From positions 33,751-97,750 of the forward strand of contig NZ_JACEHH010000035.1 in NCBI RefSeq assembly GCF_014154935.1: a stretch of DNA of 64,000 bases, read 5' to 3'. Shown one piece after another: positions 8,312-18,053 of this stretch. The notes under the pieces were generated by a model. It was not told the origin of the DNA. It was given only the letters and a program-made list of their open reading frames with translations, and did not search any database. The first letter of the stretch is position 1, and every line of letters starts with the position of its first letter. The position numbers and the translations under genes were made by a program. This DNA is from Stieleria mannarensis (lineage in GTDB: Bacteria; Planctomycetota; Planctomycetia; Pirellulales; Pirellulaceae).

Positions 8312-8610
8312 TTATTGGAAGACTTCGACGGGCAGCGTGAAGACCTTGCCGTCGCCGATCCGTCCGCTTCGCGCCGCCGTGACGACTTTCTCTAACGTTT
8401 CTTCGTAACGCGAGTCGTCGACCCACATCGTGATTTCGACTTTGGGCAAAAAGGCTTCGGAGAATTCGGTTTCCTGGTACTCGTCCAAATAACTTTTCTG
8501 ACGTCCGTACCCTTTGACTTCGCTAACCGTGATCGCTTCCAGCGGTGCCCGTTTGAGAGTCTCTAAAACGCGCTCGGCCAGATGGGGACGAACGACGGCG
8601 ATGATCTGTC

Positions 8611-8614
<4 letters not shown>
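8312..8614 (-). CDS. P-II family signal protein with Phe at the uridylylation site
   Basis: 100 residues from GTG 8614, overlapping the tgt stop as GTGA; the longer frame to 8626 is not needed. The GlnB/GlnK framework is complete: [11 protein letters not shown] (residues 32-42), T-loop, LPKVEI (56-61) and [10 protein letters not shown], the ATP-binding B-loop. Aligned to E. coli GlnB, Tyr46 is kept but the uridylylated Tyr51 is Phe51 (ETEF in place of AEY). It can therefore bind ATP/2-oxoglutarate in principle but should not be uridylylated at that site. No amtB, glnA or glnD is adjacent. Members of this family regulate nitrogen or carbon proteins by direct contact; the partner here is unknown. 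Confidence 0.85.
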
Positions 8615-9723
<1,109 letters not shown>

Positions 9724-9917
9724 CGGGTGAAGTGATTGGGGATCGAAAAATTCAGCCCGTGAGATCAGCAGGAGTGGGCGACGTGAGCAACCCCGGCAGC
9801 TTGCGATCCGAATGGACTCGTCGCGTCGTCCACTACACGAAACTCGAGCGGATCGGCTAAAGCCTAGACACCAACGAGGCGGCGGCCCGGAGGGGCCGTC
9901 GCAGCTCGCACCTGGGA

Positions 9918-11249
9918 TCAGTCGCCGCGAAGTTTGAGTCCCAGGTCGGTCAGCTTTTCGCGGACTTCGGTCAGACTGGTGACGCCGAAGTTCTTGCACT
10001 CTAGCAATTCGTCGCCGGTCTTGCGGAGCAGTTCGCCGATCGAGTTGAGCTGCAACCGCGCCATGCACTTGCGGGCTCGAACCGACAGGTTCAGATCGGA
10101 GATCGGACGCTCCAGCATGGCCTGTTCGTCGGGCGACAGGTGGCTGGTGTCGACCGGCGGCTCGGGAGCCTTTTTCTCGTGGGCGAATTGCCCCAGCTTC
10201 AGTCCCTTGCTGACCAACATCTCGCGAATTTCGATCAGGCTGGTTTCGCCGAAGTTCTTGCTGGAGAGCAATTCGGATTCGCTGGTGCGGGTCAGATCGC
10301 CGATGGTTTCGATGCCCATCTTGGCCAGGCAGTTACGGCTTCGAACACTCAATTCGAAGTTGGCGACCGGCATGTTCAGCGTTTGCGCCAAACGGTCGTT
10401 GCGACGCTGCATTTCTTCGTCGTACAGCATGTTGCCGTTGGCCGACGCGTCTTTCATGTACAGTCGCGTTCGCTCGTCGTCCGGGTGGGCGTCCAGGATG
10501 CGTTTGTAGCACATCTGGGCCTTGTCGAACTCGTTTCGATCTTCGTAGATCAACCCCAGGTTGATCAGCGCGCCGACGCCGGTGGGGAAGGCCTTGGCGG
10601 CGCGTTCGTACAACCGCAGAGCTTCTTCGTCGTTGCCCATGCGGTCGTTTTCCCAGGCCAGTCCGAACAAGGCGCCGGCGTGATTTTCATCGGTTTGAAC
10701 GGCCCGCTGGTACAGCGTGATCGCTTCATCGCGGCGTCCGCCGACGGCGGCGACCGTCGCGGCACGCTGATACATGTACTCGGCGGTCTGCTCGGCGGGA
10801 CCGAAGATGTCGTCCAGCAACAACATCGCCTTGTCGATCCGTCCGCTGTAGCGGTTCGATTCGGCAATGAAGATCTTGCATTGGTCTTCGTTGTAACCGG
10901 CACGCTGAGCTTGTTCGTAGGTGTCGATCGCGGCCTCAAAGTCCTTCAACTCAAACAGCGACCGGGCGCAATAGAACAATGCCGTCGCGCTTCCGTCGGC
11001 AGCCCGCAAGGTCTGCAACGCGTCGGAAAAGTGGCCGAGCAAAAATTGGCACACGCCCATCTTTGTCTTGCCGGCAGGGGTCAGCGCCGGATCTTCTTCC
11101 ATCTCATTGACAGCGTCTCTGAGCTCGGCGAAATGGCCGTAGTTCTCCGCGATCATCTGCCGAATCTCGGCGACATCATTCGGCCCGAACGAATTGTTCG
11201 ACAGAATGAGTTCTTTCAAGTCGACGACGTCCAGTTCGACTTCGTTCAT
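9918..11249 (-). CDS. TPR protein with two RNA polymerase alpha C-terminal domains
   Basis: 443 residues. Residues about 55-265 form tetratricopeptide-type helical repeats (for example [44 protein letters not shown]). Residues about 297-353 and 385-441 are two copies of the alpha-CTD fold: [20 protein letters not shown] and [20 protein letters not shown], each with a following NFG.TSL helix-turn. The arginine matching E. coli RpoA Arg265, which contacts UP-element DNA and activators, is present in both (Arg303, Arg391); the Asn268 equivalent is kept only in the first. It has no other RpoA domain, so it cannot assemble into polymerase as alpha does. Likely a soluble DNA- or transcription-associated scaffold; role unknown. 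Confidence 0.9.
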   Translation of the reverse strand: MNEVELDVVDLKELILSNNSFGPNDVAEIRQMIAENYGHFAELRDAVNEMEEDPALTPAGKTKMGVCQFLLGHFSDALQTLRAADGSATALFYCARSLFELKDFEAAIDTYEQAQRAGYNEDQCKIFIAESNRYSGRIDKAMLLLDDIFGPAEQTAEYMYQRAATVAAVGGRRDEAITLYQRAVQTDENHAGALFGLAWENDRMGNDEEALRLYERAAKAFPTGVGALINLGLIYEDRNEFDKAQMCYKRILDAHPDDERTRLYMKDASANGNMLYDEEMQRRNDRLAQTLNMPVANFELSVRSRNCLAKMGIETIGDLTRTSESELLSSKNFGETSLIEIREMLVSKGLKLGQFAHEKKAPEPPVDTSHLSPDEQAMLERPISDLNLSVRARKCMARLQLNSIGELLRKTGDELLECKNFGVTSLTEVREKLTDLGLKLRGD

Positions 11250-11964
11250 CGAGTTCAGTTCTCCTGCTCACGCCTGCGAGCGTTGTTGTTTTGGTCCGCC
11301 GGTCCAGTCATTGTCTCACGTCGCATCAGCGTCGCCCGAGAGCAGCCTGGCCGACCTTTTGATGCTGAGCGGCGACGGGATCCCGCCCAGGATTTGAAAT
11401 TTTTAGCGAAAAAAATATTTTTTGTCGAGTCGTGGCACGGCAATCGCTCGCCGAAAAGCCCGCTACCGGGGCGTTTTTTAACCTTTGTCCCGAAATTTTT
11501 TTGAAAATATCGCGAGAACGTTGGAAACGGCACGTCCCCAAAGAACTATCCACCTGCACACACAAAGAGGGGCACTGGACGGTTAATCAAGGGACTCGAA
11601 AGTGCCCCCGGATCGTAGCGCGAACCCACCGATGTGATACAGTCTGGGATCCGTGGGTTCGCGCTGCGATCTGTGGGCAATCCACCTCCATGTGGTTGTC
11701 GGCGATCGAGGTCGGATTCGCTGGGTCCCGTCGCGGCGTTCGTGGAATCGACGCCGCTCTCTTTCGATCGATACCATTCGTCGCAACTTTGATTGCAGAT
11801 CCGCTCTACCGTGGCCGAAGAACGTAGTTGGGCCGCCGGAGCGGGAGAGAATTTTCCGACCGGCGGGTGTGAGATGTGCCCTGGTGTGACGAGCCTTGGT
11901 GAGGTAACTTTCACACTCGGACGCAGGTCACCGCGAGTGATCGCCGGTGGCGTCCATTCAAGAT
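11250..11964. other. Intergenic region with AT-rich tract and dispersed repeat
   Basis: About 700 bases upstream of the alpha-CTD/TPR gene and of tRNA-Thr. An AT-rich stretch (about 11397-11421, and again near 11500) stands out from the GC-rich surroundings and could hold the promoter for the minus-strand gene. The dispersed repeat at 11617-11700 is listed separately. Short frames here look like repeat shadows. Confidence 0.5.
11617..11700 (+). repeat. Dispersed about 85-bp repeat, copy 1
   Basis: It contains a perfect 13-base inverted repeat (AGCGCGAACCCAC at 11617-11629, GTGGGTTCGCGCT at 11653-11665) around GATGTGATAC, then CTGTGGGCAATCCACCTC. The reverse complement of 29556-29657 is nearly the same along its whole length, so these are two inverted copies about 18 kb apart. 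Confidence 0.75.
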
Positions 11965-12037
11965 GCCGACGTAGCTCAGCTGGTAGAGCAATTCATTCGT
12001 AATGAATAGGTCAGGGGTTCGAATCTCCTCGTCGGCT
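11965..12037 (+). tRNA. tRNA-Thr (anticodon CGT)
   Basis: A 73-base cloverleaf: acceptor GCCGACG/CGTCGGC, D-arm GCTC...GAGC, anticodon stem ATTCA/TGAAT with loop TTCGTAA, T-loop TTCGAAT, discriminator T, CCA not encoded. Anticodon CGU reads ACG. It ends 10 bases before the argJ stop on the opposite strand. Confidence 0.95.
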
Positions 12038-12047
12038 CTTCTCACTC

Positions 12048-13238
12048 TCAGGTCGTGTATTCGCTGTTGAAGCGAACGTACTCGACCGTCAGGTCGCTGG
12101 CCCAATGGATTGCGGTCCCGGGGCCGTTGCCGACGAACAGGTCCAATTCGACTTCTTTCTTGGCCTTGATCGCCTTGCTGACTGCGGCGGCATCAAACTC
12201 GGTCGGCACGCCGTTGTGATAGATTTCGGTCCCGGCAAGCTTGAGCGACGTTTGCTGGGGATTGATTTTTGCGTTGGCATATCCGGCCGCCGAGACGATA
12301 CGTCCCCAGTTGGGATCGCCGCCCGAGATCGCCGTTTTGACCAGCGGACTGGCACCGACCGTCCTTGCGATCGTCGCGGCACTCTCATCGTCATCGGCAC
12401 CGACCACACGGATTCGCATCACGTGCGTCGCGCCCTCGCCGTCGGCAACCAGTTCCCGCGCCAAACGACACGAGACCTCGGTCAACGCGCGGACGAATTC
12501 TTTTTCGTTGGAATCATCGATGCGAACATTACTGGCGCCACTGGAGAGCAACAACAACGTGTCGTTGGTGCTGGTGTGACCATCGACGCTGACGCAATTA
12601 AAACTTTTCGCTGCCACTTCGCGGAGGATCCGTTGGGATTGCTGGGGGTCGAGCTGAGCGTCGGTCATGACGACGGCCAGCATGGTGGCCAGATTCGGGG
12701 AAATCATGCCGGCTCCCTTGGCCATCGCGGCGATCCGAATCGGTTGCCCGTCGATGTTGACCTGGCGGCATTCGGCCTTGCGGCCCACGTCGGTAGTTAA
12801 AATCGCATCGGCGGCGGCGTGGAAATCATCGGTGCTTCGCCCCAGCTTTGCGACCGAAGAATCAATGCCCGCGTTGACCCGATCCATCGGCAATTTTTTC
12901 CCGATAATCCCGGTGCTCATCACCAGCACCTCGGCTTCGGTCGCACCGATGGCGTCGGCGACGTGGCGGCACATTTCCGCGGCGTCCAAGTGACCTTGGC
13001 GGCCGGTGCATGCGTTCGCGTTGCCGCTGTTGGTGACGACGGCACGAATGCGATGCGACGGCGTCAATCCGCGACAGATTTCAACCGGCGCGGCGACCAC
13101 TTGGTTTTGGGTATAAACCCCCGAGGCGACCAAGCGATGGTCCCCGACGATCAGCGACAGGTCTGGTTTCCCGCTCGGCTTGATCCCGCAGGCGACGCCG
13201 GCAAACTGGAAACCGGCGGGAAGATCAGATGAAGTCAT
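12048..13238 (-). CDS. argJ: Glutamate N-acetyltransferase / amino-acid acetyltransferase
   Basis: 396 residues from ATG 13238, matching the family N-terminus (DLPAGFQFAGVACGIKPSGK); the frame is open to 13319 but that extension is low-complexity. ArgJ moves the acetyl group from N-acetylornithine to glutamate in arginine synthesis. Visible: VVTNSGNANACTG, the oxyanion/self-cleavage region KGAGMISPNLATMLAVV with the Thr that becomes the N-terminal nucleophile of the beta chain, SVDGHTSTNDT, GGDPNWGRI and the C-terminal IHWASDLTVEYVRFNSEY. Other arg genes are absent nearby except carA/carB further along the window. Start choice is moderately sure; identity is secure. Confidence 0.95.
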   Translation of the reverse strand: MTSSDLPAGFQFAGVACGIKPSGKPDLSLIVGDHRLVASGVYTQNQVVAAPVEICRGLTPSHRIRAVVTNSGNANACTGRQGHLDAAEMCRHVADAIGATEAEVLVMSTGIIGKKLPMDRVNAGIDSSVAKLGRSTDDFHAAADAILTTDVGRKAECRQVNIDGQPIRIAAMAKGAGMISPNLATMLAVVMTDAQLDPQQSQRILREVAAKSFNCVSVDGHTSTNDTLLLLSSGASNVRIDDSNEKEFVRALTEVSCRLARELVADGEGATHVMRIRVVGADDDESAATIARTVGASPLVKTAISGGDPNWGRIVSAAGYANAKINPQQTSLKLAGTEIYHNGVPTEFDAAAVSKAIKAKKEVELDLFVGNGPGTAIHWASDLTVEYVRFNSEYTT

Positions 13239-13409
13239 AAAGGAGTTTGTGGAACAGGAGGGGGCTGGCGGTACGAGCGGGGCTGGTGCGGTGGTCAAAG
13301 TCGCCAAGTCGTTCGACAATGAACCGAATCACTGCCCTATGATTCTACGGTTTGACCGACCGTCACAATAGACCGACACAAGATCCACCATCCGGATGTC
13401 GAGAGCGTC

Positions 13410-14501
13410 TTGAAACAACCAACTTTAGTGACCGATAGCAGCGGCCCAAGCGGTCCCGATTCGCCACCGCGTCGGATCGTCGCAGCGGAGGGAACCGCCA
13501 CCGAGTCTCCGGTCGTGGTTTGCGAACAGCTGTCCAAGAATTACGGCGGATTCCGGGCGCTGGCCGATTGTGACTTGCAAGTGCATGCGGGAGACATTTT
13601 TGGGCTGCTGGGGCCAAATGGCGCGGGCAAAACGACGTTGATCCGATCGCTGCTGGGGTATTTGCGAATCAGCGGCGGCAGGGCCAGCGTTTGCGGAGCG
13701 GACCCGCAGCGGGATCCCGTCCAAGTTCGCCAGCACGTGTCGTATCTGCCCGGCGACGCGCGGCTGCCGCGACATCTGCGGGGCGACGGGGTGCTGCGGT
13801 TTTTTGCGGACATCCATCCCCGTGGCGATCTGGCACGCAGCCGCAAGATCGCCGACGCGCTAGAACTGGACACGCGTCGACATGTCGGAATGATGTCGAC
13901 CGGCATGCGGCAAAAACTGGCCTTGGCCGTCGTGCTGGCACCGGCCACCGAGTTGCTGATCCTGGACGAACCGACGGCGAATTTGGATCCGACCGTCCGC
14001 GGCACGGTGTTGGAACTGGTCGCCCAGGCCCATCGTGAAGGCCGCACGGTGATGTTTTCCTCGCACGTGCTGAGCGAGATCGAGGACACCTGCAACTGCG
14101 TCGCGTTCCTGCGACAGGGGCGATTGGCGCTGGAACTGCAGATGGCGGATCTGTTCCAACGACACCGTGTCTGGGCCGATTTGCCGAACGGTCAATCGCT
14201 CGATCAGCCGGCCGTCACGGCGAGCATCCCCGAGGCGTTTCGGGATCAAATCACGCTCACCCGCGTCGATTCGGTGACCAGCGGCGACGCGGTTTCGATC
14301 CGCATCGACACGGCCGGCGACCTGGCCCCGATGTTGTCATGGATCAGTTCGCTGGGATTGCACCGGATGCGGATCGAGCCCTTGGGGCTGAGGGCGATCT
14401 ACGACTCGGTGCACCACGACACGCTGGAAGACCCGCGTGATCACGAGTTGGCACCGGACGACGAGATTGCCGATCACATCAGCAGCGGGGTGTCGGCATG
14501 A
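13410..14501 (+). CDS. ABC transporter ATP-binding protein
   Basis: 363 residues from TTG 13410; a downstream GTG at 13428 is an alternative. It has a 35-residue leader, then VVCEQLSKNYGGFRAL, Walker A GPNGAGKTT, a Q-loop-equivalent VSYLPGD, a degenerate signature MSTGMRQKLALA, Walker B ELLILDEPTANLD and the switch His in FSSHVLSEIED. This is the ABC-2 exporter type (DrrA/CcmA-like). The next gene, overlapping as ATGA, is the permease, so the two form an exporter. The C-terminal about 100 residues are an added regulatory-type domain. The cargo is unknown. Confidence 0.9.
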   Translation: MKQPTLVTDSSGPSGPDSPPRRIVAAEGTATESPVVVCEQLSKNYGGFRALADCDLQVHAGDIFGLLGPNGAGKTTLIRSLLGYLRISGGRASVCGADPQRDPVQVRQHVSYLPGDARLPRHLRGDGVLRFFADIHPRGDLARSRKIADALELDTRRHVGMMSTGMRQKLALAVVLAPATELLILDEPTANLDPTVRGTVLELVAQAHREGRTVMFSSHVLSEIEDTCNCVAFLRQGRLALELQMADLFQRHRVWADLPNGQSLDQPAVTASIPEAFRDQITLTRVDSVTSGDAVSIRIDTAGDLAPMLSWISSLGLHRMRIEPLGLRAIYDSVHHDTLEDPRDHELAPDDEIADHISSGVSA

Positions 14502-15463
14502 TCCATCGAATTTTGCTCCGCAGTTACATCAGCCAAGCGTCGTTGTTGTTTGTCTCTTTGGGCGTGGCCTTGTTCGCGTTCGCCTGGGTCCGGGTCTGGG
14601 TGGTCAGTTTGTTGGACATGGGACAATTCCAAACCATCTTGGAACAATTCCGCGAGTTCGAAAAGCTATCGCCGATCAGTTTCGATTCGCTGTTCACCTA
14701 CCAGGGCCGGGTGGGGCTGACGTATGACGAACCGATCATCATCCTGTGCACGGTGATTTGGTGTTTGTCGCGTGGCAGCGACGTCGTCAGCGGCGAACTG
14801 GGCCGCGGCACGATGGAGATGTTGTTGGCCCAACCGATCAGCCGCGCGCAATTGCTGTGGTCGCACGCGACCGTTGCGGTCGGCGGTCTGGCGTTGTTGT
14901 GCATTTTGGTGTGGCTGGGAATCTATGTCGGCGTTTCGGTGACGACCGTCGACGAAACGCTTCCACCGCCGAGTGTGGAAGTGCCGCTGTTCGGTTGGTC
15001 GATCCCGATTCAAATCAGCGAACCGCAAGTCGAATCGTTTCCGCTTTCCGAGCGCGTCGATTCACGCGCGTTCGCGGCCCCGACGTTCAACCTGTTCGCC
15101 TTCGGATTCTTCTTGCTGGGGCTGTCGACGTTTTTCAGCAGCATCGATCGCTACCGCTGGCGGACGATCGGATTGGTGATGGCGATCTATGTCGTGCAAT
15201 TGGTGATGTTCGGCTTGGGCAAGGCGGCCGAATCGCTGGACTGGTTGCAGGGGATGTCCTTCTTTAACTGCTATCGGCCTCAAAAGCTGGCCGCCCTGGT
15301 CGCCGAAGACGGCTTGTCGGCCCCCTGGGGCTGGTCGACCGCGATGCCCGATTCGATGTTCCCTCCGCTGGTTTACCCGATGATTCTGATCACGCTGGGG
15401 GCGGTCGGGTACGGGCTTGCGGCCAGGCAGTTCGGCAAGCGGGATCTGCCGGCGCCGCTGTAG
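14498..15463 (+). CDS. ABC-2 type transporter permease
   Basis: 321 residues with about six hydrophobic segments (residues 13-40, 84-96, 125-150, 195-215, 225-245 and 285-305). RGSDVVSGELGRGTMEMLLAQPISRAQLLW is the diagnostic conserved loop of ABC-2 permeases, split here as RGSDVVSGELGRGTMEMLL and AQPISRAQLLW. A long extracytoplasmic loop lies between helices 3 and 4. It overlaps the ATPase gene by four bases and should form the membrane half of that exporter. Confidence 0.85.
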   Translation: MIHRILLRSYISQASLLFVSLGVALFAFAWVRVWVVSLLDMGQFQTILEQFREFEKLSPISFDSLFTYQGRVGLTYDEPIIILCTVIWCLSRGSDVVSGELGRGTMEMLLAQPISRAQLLWSHATVAVGGLALLCILVWLGIYVGVSVTTVDETLPPPSVEVPLFGWSIPIQISEPQVESFPLSERVDSRAFAAPTFNLFAFGFFLLGLSTFFSSIDRYRWRTIGLVMAIYVVQLVMFGLGKAAESLDWLQGMSFFNCYRPQKLAALVAEDGLSAPWGWSTAMPDSMFPPLVYPMILITLGAVGYGLAARQFGKRDLPAPL

Positions 15464-15480
15464 AGCTGGCAGGTGGTGGG

Positions 15481-15521
15481 GGAAGACAAGAAAATGGGTG
15501 ACAAGAAAATAGCGGATCCCC
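15481..15521 (+). repeat. GACAAGAAAAT tandem-word element
   Basis: Just after the permease gene, GACAAGAAAATGGGTGACAA then GAAAATAG repeats the word GACAAGAAAAT with a GGGT spacer. The layout (word-AAAAT, G-rich spacer, word-AAAAT) is the same as in the left arms at 7975, 16914 and 27240. Confidence 0.45.
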
Positions 15522-15555
15522 GTCAAAAACAACCAAGAACGATTAGACTTTCGCC

Positions 15556-16908
15556 ATGGGAGATCAACAAACCTCGTCGGGGCCTGGTGCCAAGTTGTCG
15601 CTAATCGCGGCGGTCGCAGCCGTGTTGCTTGTCGGGTTGGTGTTTGGGGCTTCGTTGTGGGTGCTGGCGGCGATCGTTGCCGGCGCGGTGATCTTGATCA
15701 ACCGGTTTCTTGCACTGACCTGGGCCCGCTGCTCGATCGCGACGCGTGATGGCGGTGACGTGGAGATGAAGATCGGCCAGACGTTGCCGATCACGGTGAC
15801 CGTCACCAACACCAGCAAGGTCCCCGTGTTCTGGTTGCTGGTCGAAGACTTGATTCCTCGCTGGGCGACGATTCACACGCCGCCGACGTTGGACATCCAA
15901 GGCGATCGCGTCCAGGTGTTTTTGATGTGGCCCGGCCAGACGCGTCAGTTGCAATACACGATCCGATGCAACCGCCGCGGCTACTTTCAAATCGGCCCCA
16001 CCGTGCTGGAAACCGGCGATCTGATGGGCTTGTACCGTCGCTACCGTGTCGGCACCCATCCCCAGTATTTGACGGTGTTGCCCAAGACCGTGGAACTGGA
16101 CGACTATGCAATCGCGTCGCGTCGCCCGATGGGCGAAATCCGGATGCGTGACAACGTGATGGAAGACCCGACGCGATTGCGCGGTATCCGACGCTGGGAA
16201 CCGGGCGACCCGATGCGCCGGGTCCATTGGTCGGCCACGGCCCGGACCGGAATCTTGCACAGCAAGGTCTATGAACCGACCTCGATCGCCGGGGCAACGT
16301 TGGTGTTGGACCTGCACACGACCACCAACCCGACTCAACACGAACCCGTTCGGACGGACCTTTCGATCACCGCCGCGTTTTCGATCGCCAGTTCCTTGCA
16401 CGACCAATCACAACCGTTCGGGTTTGTCACCAACGGCCGCGACGCCGCCGATCGAATTCGCACCGATGGTTGGATCGGCGACCACCGCGTCCGCGATCAA
16501 GCGAAACAGTCCGCGACGATGCTGGACACCAATGATCGACTTCGCCCCATCATTCTGGATGCCTCGCGCGGCGCGGTTCACCTGCAGCGATTAAGAACCA
16601 CGCTCGCCCGCCTGGAACGTAGCGACGGGATGACGCTGACCGAGTTGCTGGTCGAAACCGAGTCACGGATCAGCAACGAAACGACGTTGATCGCGATCGT
16701 GCAGCAAGCCACACCGGACTCGCTGGCGACCTTGATCGGGTTTGCCCGCCGCGGTAAAGCGGTCGCGGTGATCATCAACACACTGGACATCAACGATTAC
16801 AGCGCGGTCGCCGGCCCGTTGATCGCCGCCAACATCCCGACGTTTCATCTGGTTGACGAACGATCAATTCGCGGACTGTGTCGCGAAGTGAATCTGCGGA
16901 CGGCGTAG
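15556..16908 (+). CDS. DUF58 domain membrane protein
   Basis: 450 residues. Two N-terminal membrane helices (about residues 13-48) precede a beta-rich region and the DUF58 signature GIRRWEPGDPMRRVHWSATA (about residues 214-233), followed by a von Willebrand A-like fold (ATLVLDLHTT). DUF58 proteins usually work with MoxR AAA+ ATPases; the only moxR in this window is 31 kb away and not linked. The locus follows the ABC exporter on the same strand with about 90 bases between. Function beyond family membership is not known. Confidence 0.85.
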   Translation: MGDQQTSSGPGAKLSLIAAVAAVLLVGLVFGASLWVLAAIVAGAVILINRFLALTWARCSIATRDGGDVEMKIGQTLPITVTVTNTSKVPVFWLLVEDLIPRWATIHTPPTLDIQGDRVQVFLMWPGQTRQLQYTIRCNRRGYFQIGPTVLETGDLMGLYRRYRVGTHPQYLTVLPKTVELDDYAIASRRPMGEIRMRDNVMEDPTRLRGIRRWEPGDPMRRVHWSATARTGILHSKVYEPTSIAGATLVLDLHTTTNPTQHEPVRTDLSITAAFSIASSLHDQSQPFGFVTNGRDAADRIRTDGWIGDHRVRDQAKQSATMLDTNDRLRPIILDASRGAVHLQRLRTTLARLERSDGMTLTELLVETESRISNETTLIAIVQQATPDSLATLIGFARRGKAVAVIINTLDINDYSAVAGPLIAANIPTFHLVDERSIRGLCREVNLRTA

Positions 16909-16913
16909 AGAAC

Positions 16914-17108
16914 GTGGTAGGAAAATTTCTGGGGTAAGAAGATGGTGAACGACACCGTCCGATCGGTGTTGCACATTCTCTTACCCCTCGAAGGTTCCTG
17001 GCTCTTTCCCCGCGTCCAGCCTTGTCACTTTGGTGGGAGTGACAAGGGAGGGATGGCAAAATGATGCGGGGCAGAATGATGACAGGCTGGAAGCCTGTCC
17101 CACGGGCG
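16914..17108 (+). repeat. Composite intergenic repeat between convergent genes
   Basis: Modules in order: GGTAGGAAAATTTCTGGGGT hairpin with right arm near 16976-16987; a perfect nine-base stem CTTGTCACT (17021-17029) / AGTGACAAG (17038-17046); AAAATGATGCGGGGCAGAAT module (17058-17080); and GACAGGCTGGAAGCCTGTCC (17081-17100). The same modules, differently arranged, occupy 7893-8260. It separates the convergent DUF58 gene and sdhB, where hairpins could also act as transcription ends. Confidence 0.65.
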
Positions 17109-17113
17109 CGGGT

Positions 17114-17965
17114 TTACTTTTCGAACCACTTTTTGATGGTGTGAATTGTTGCGGCGCGGCCGGCCCGGGCGATGGAGGTGGTCAGGGGGATTTCTTTGGG
17201 GCAGACGGCGACGCAGTTTTGAGCGTTCCCGCAGGCCTGGATGCCACCGGGGCCCGTCAACGCGTCCATCCGTTCGCCGGAAATCGATTTGCCGGTCGGA
17301 TGGTTATTGAACAGCACGGCTTGCGAGATCGCGTGGGGTCCGACGAAGCCCTCATTCCAGGCCTTCTCTTCTCGCCGACGGAACTCCTCGTCCGTTTCGC
17401 CGTCTTTCCGTGCCAGTTCGATCTTGTTGTATTGTGGACAGGCGTCGACGCAACAACCACAACTCATGCACTGGCTGAGCGGATAGTTTTGTTCCTGGGT
17501 GGCGCGAAGCTGTCGTTCGCCCGGGCCCATGTTGTAATAACTGTCGACCGGCACCCAGGCTTTGACCTTTTCGAGTGCATTGAACAGACGGCTGCGGTCG
17601 ACCATCAGATCGCGCAGCACCGGGAACTTGCTCATCGGTTCGAGCACGAGTTCGTCGGCGTTGTCCTTGAGCAACTGGTCGACCAGGGCGCTACAACTTT
17701 GACGGACGCGCCCGTTGATTTGCATCGTGCAGGCACCGCAGACTTCTTCCAGGCAGCCGCAATCCCAGACGACGGGTGTGACCTTTTTGCCGTCGGACGT
17801 TTCGCTCAATGCGGCGATCCGTTGCAGGACCGTGATCACATTCAATTCGGGTTCATAGTCGATCTTGAACAACTGCCAATACGGTTCTTTACCCGGGCCA
17901 TCTTGTCGCTTGACGCGGACGTTGATGAACTTGGGACGGTTGGCGTCGGGATCCAGGGCAATCAT
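17114..17965 (-). CDS. sdhB: Succinate dehydrogenase iron-sulfur subunit
   Basis: 283 residues from ATG 17965 (MIALDPDANRP); the longer frame is non-homologous. It carries the [2Fe-2S] ligands in WDCGCLEEVCGACTMQING and the later QSC, then CMSCGCCVDACP and CGNAQNCVAVCPKEIPL for the [4Fe-4S] and [3Fe-4S] clusters. It passes electrons from SdhA flavin to quinone via SdhC. It is the last gene of sdhC-sdhA-sdhB, 88 bases after sdhA, in the order used by Bacillus-type (b558) enzymes. Confidence 0.95.
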   Translation of the reverse strand: MIALDPDANRPKFINVRVKRQDGPGKEPYWQLFKIDYEPELNVITVLQRIAALSETSDGKKVTPVVWDCGCLEEVCGACTMQINGRVRQSCSALVDQLLKDNADELVLEPMSKFPVLRDLMVDRSRLFNALEKVKAWVPVDSYYNMGPGERQLRATQEQNYPLSQCMSCGCCVDACPQYNKIELARKDGETDEEFRRREEKAWNEGFVGPHAISQAVLFNNHPTGKSISGERMDALTGPGGIQACGNAQNCVAVCPKEIPLTTSIARAGRAATIHTIKKWFEK

Positions 17966-18053
17966 GCGTTGACCTATGAAAGTTGTCGAAAGTTGAATGT
18001 TCGTGGAGTGAAGTGTGTCGGCCGCCCGATTCACGAGCGGTGCCGGGGGTCGA

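Noticed and set aside
13410..13560. Longer or different start for the ABC ATPase
   Set aside because: The TTG start is weak, but no better in-frame ATG with a Shine-Dalgarno was found; the start is left as uncertain.
16914..17108. Hairpin 17021-17046 as a classic terminator
   Set aside because: The stem is perfect but is not followed by a T-run on either strand.
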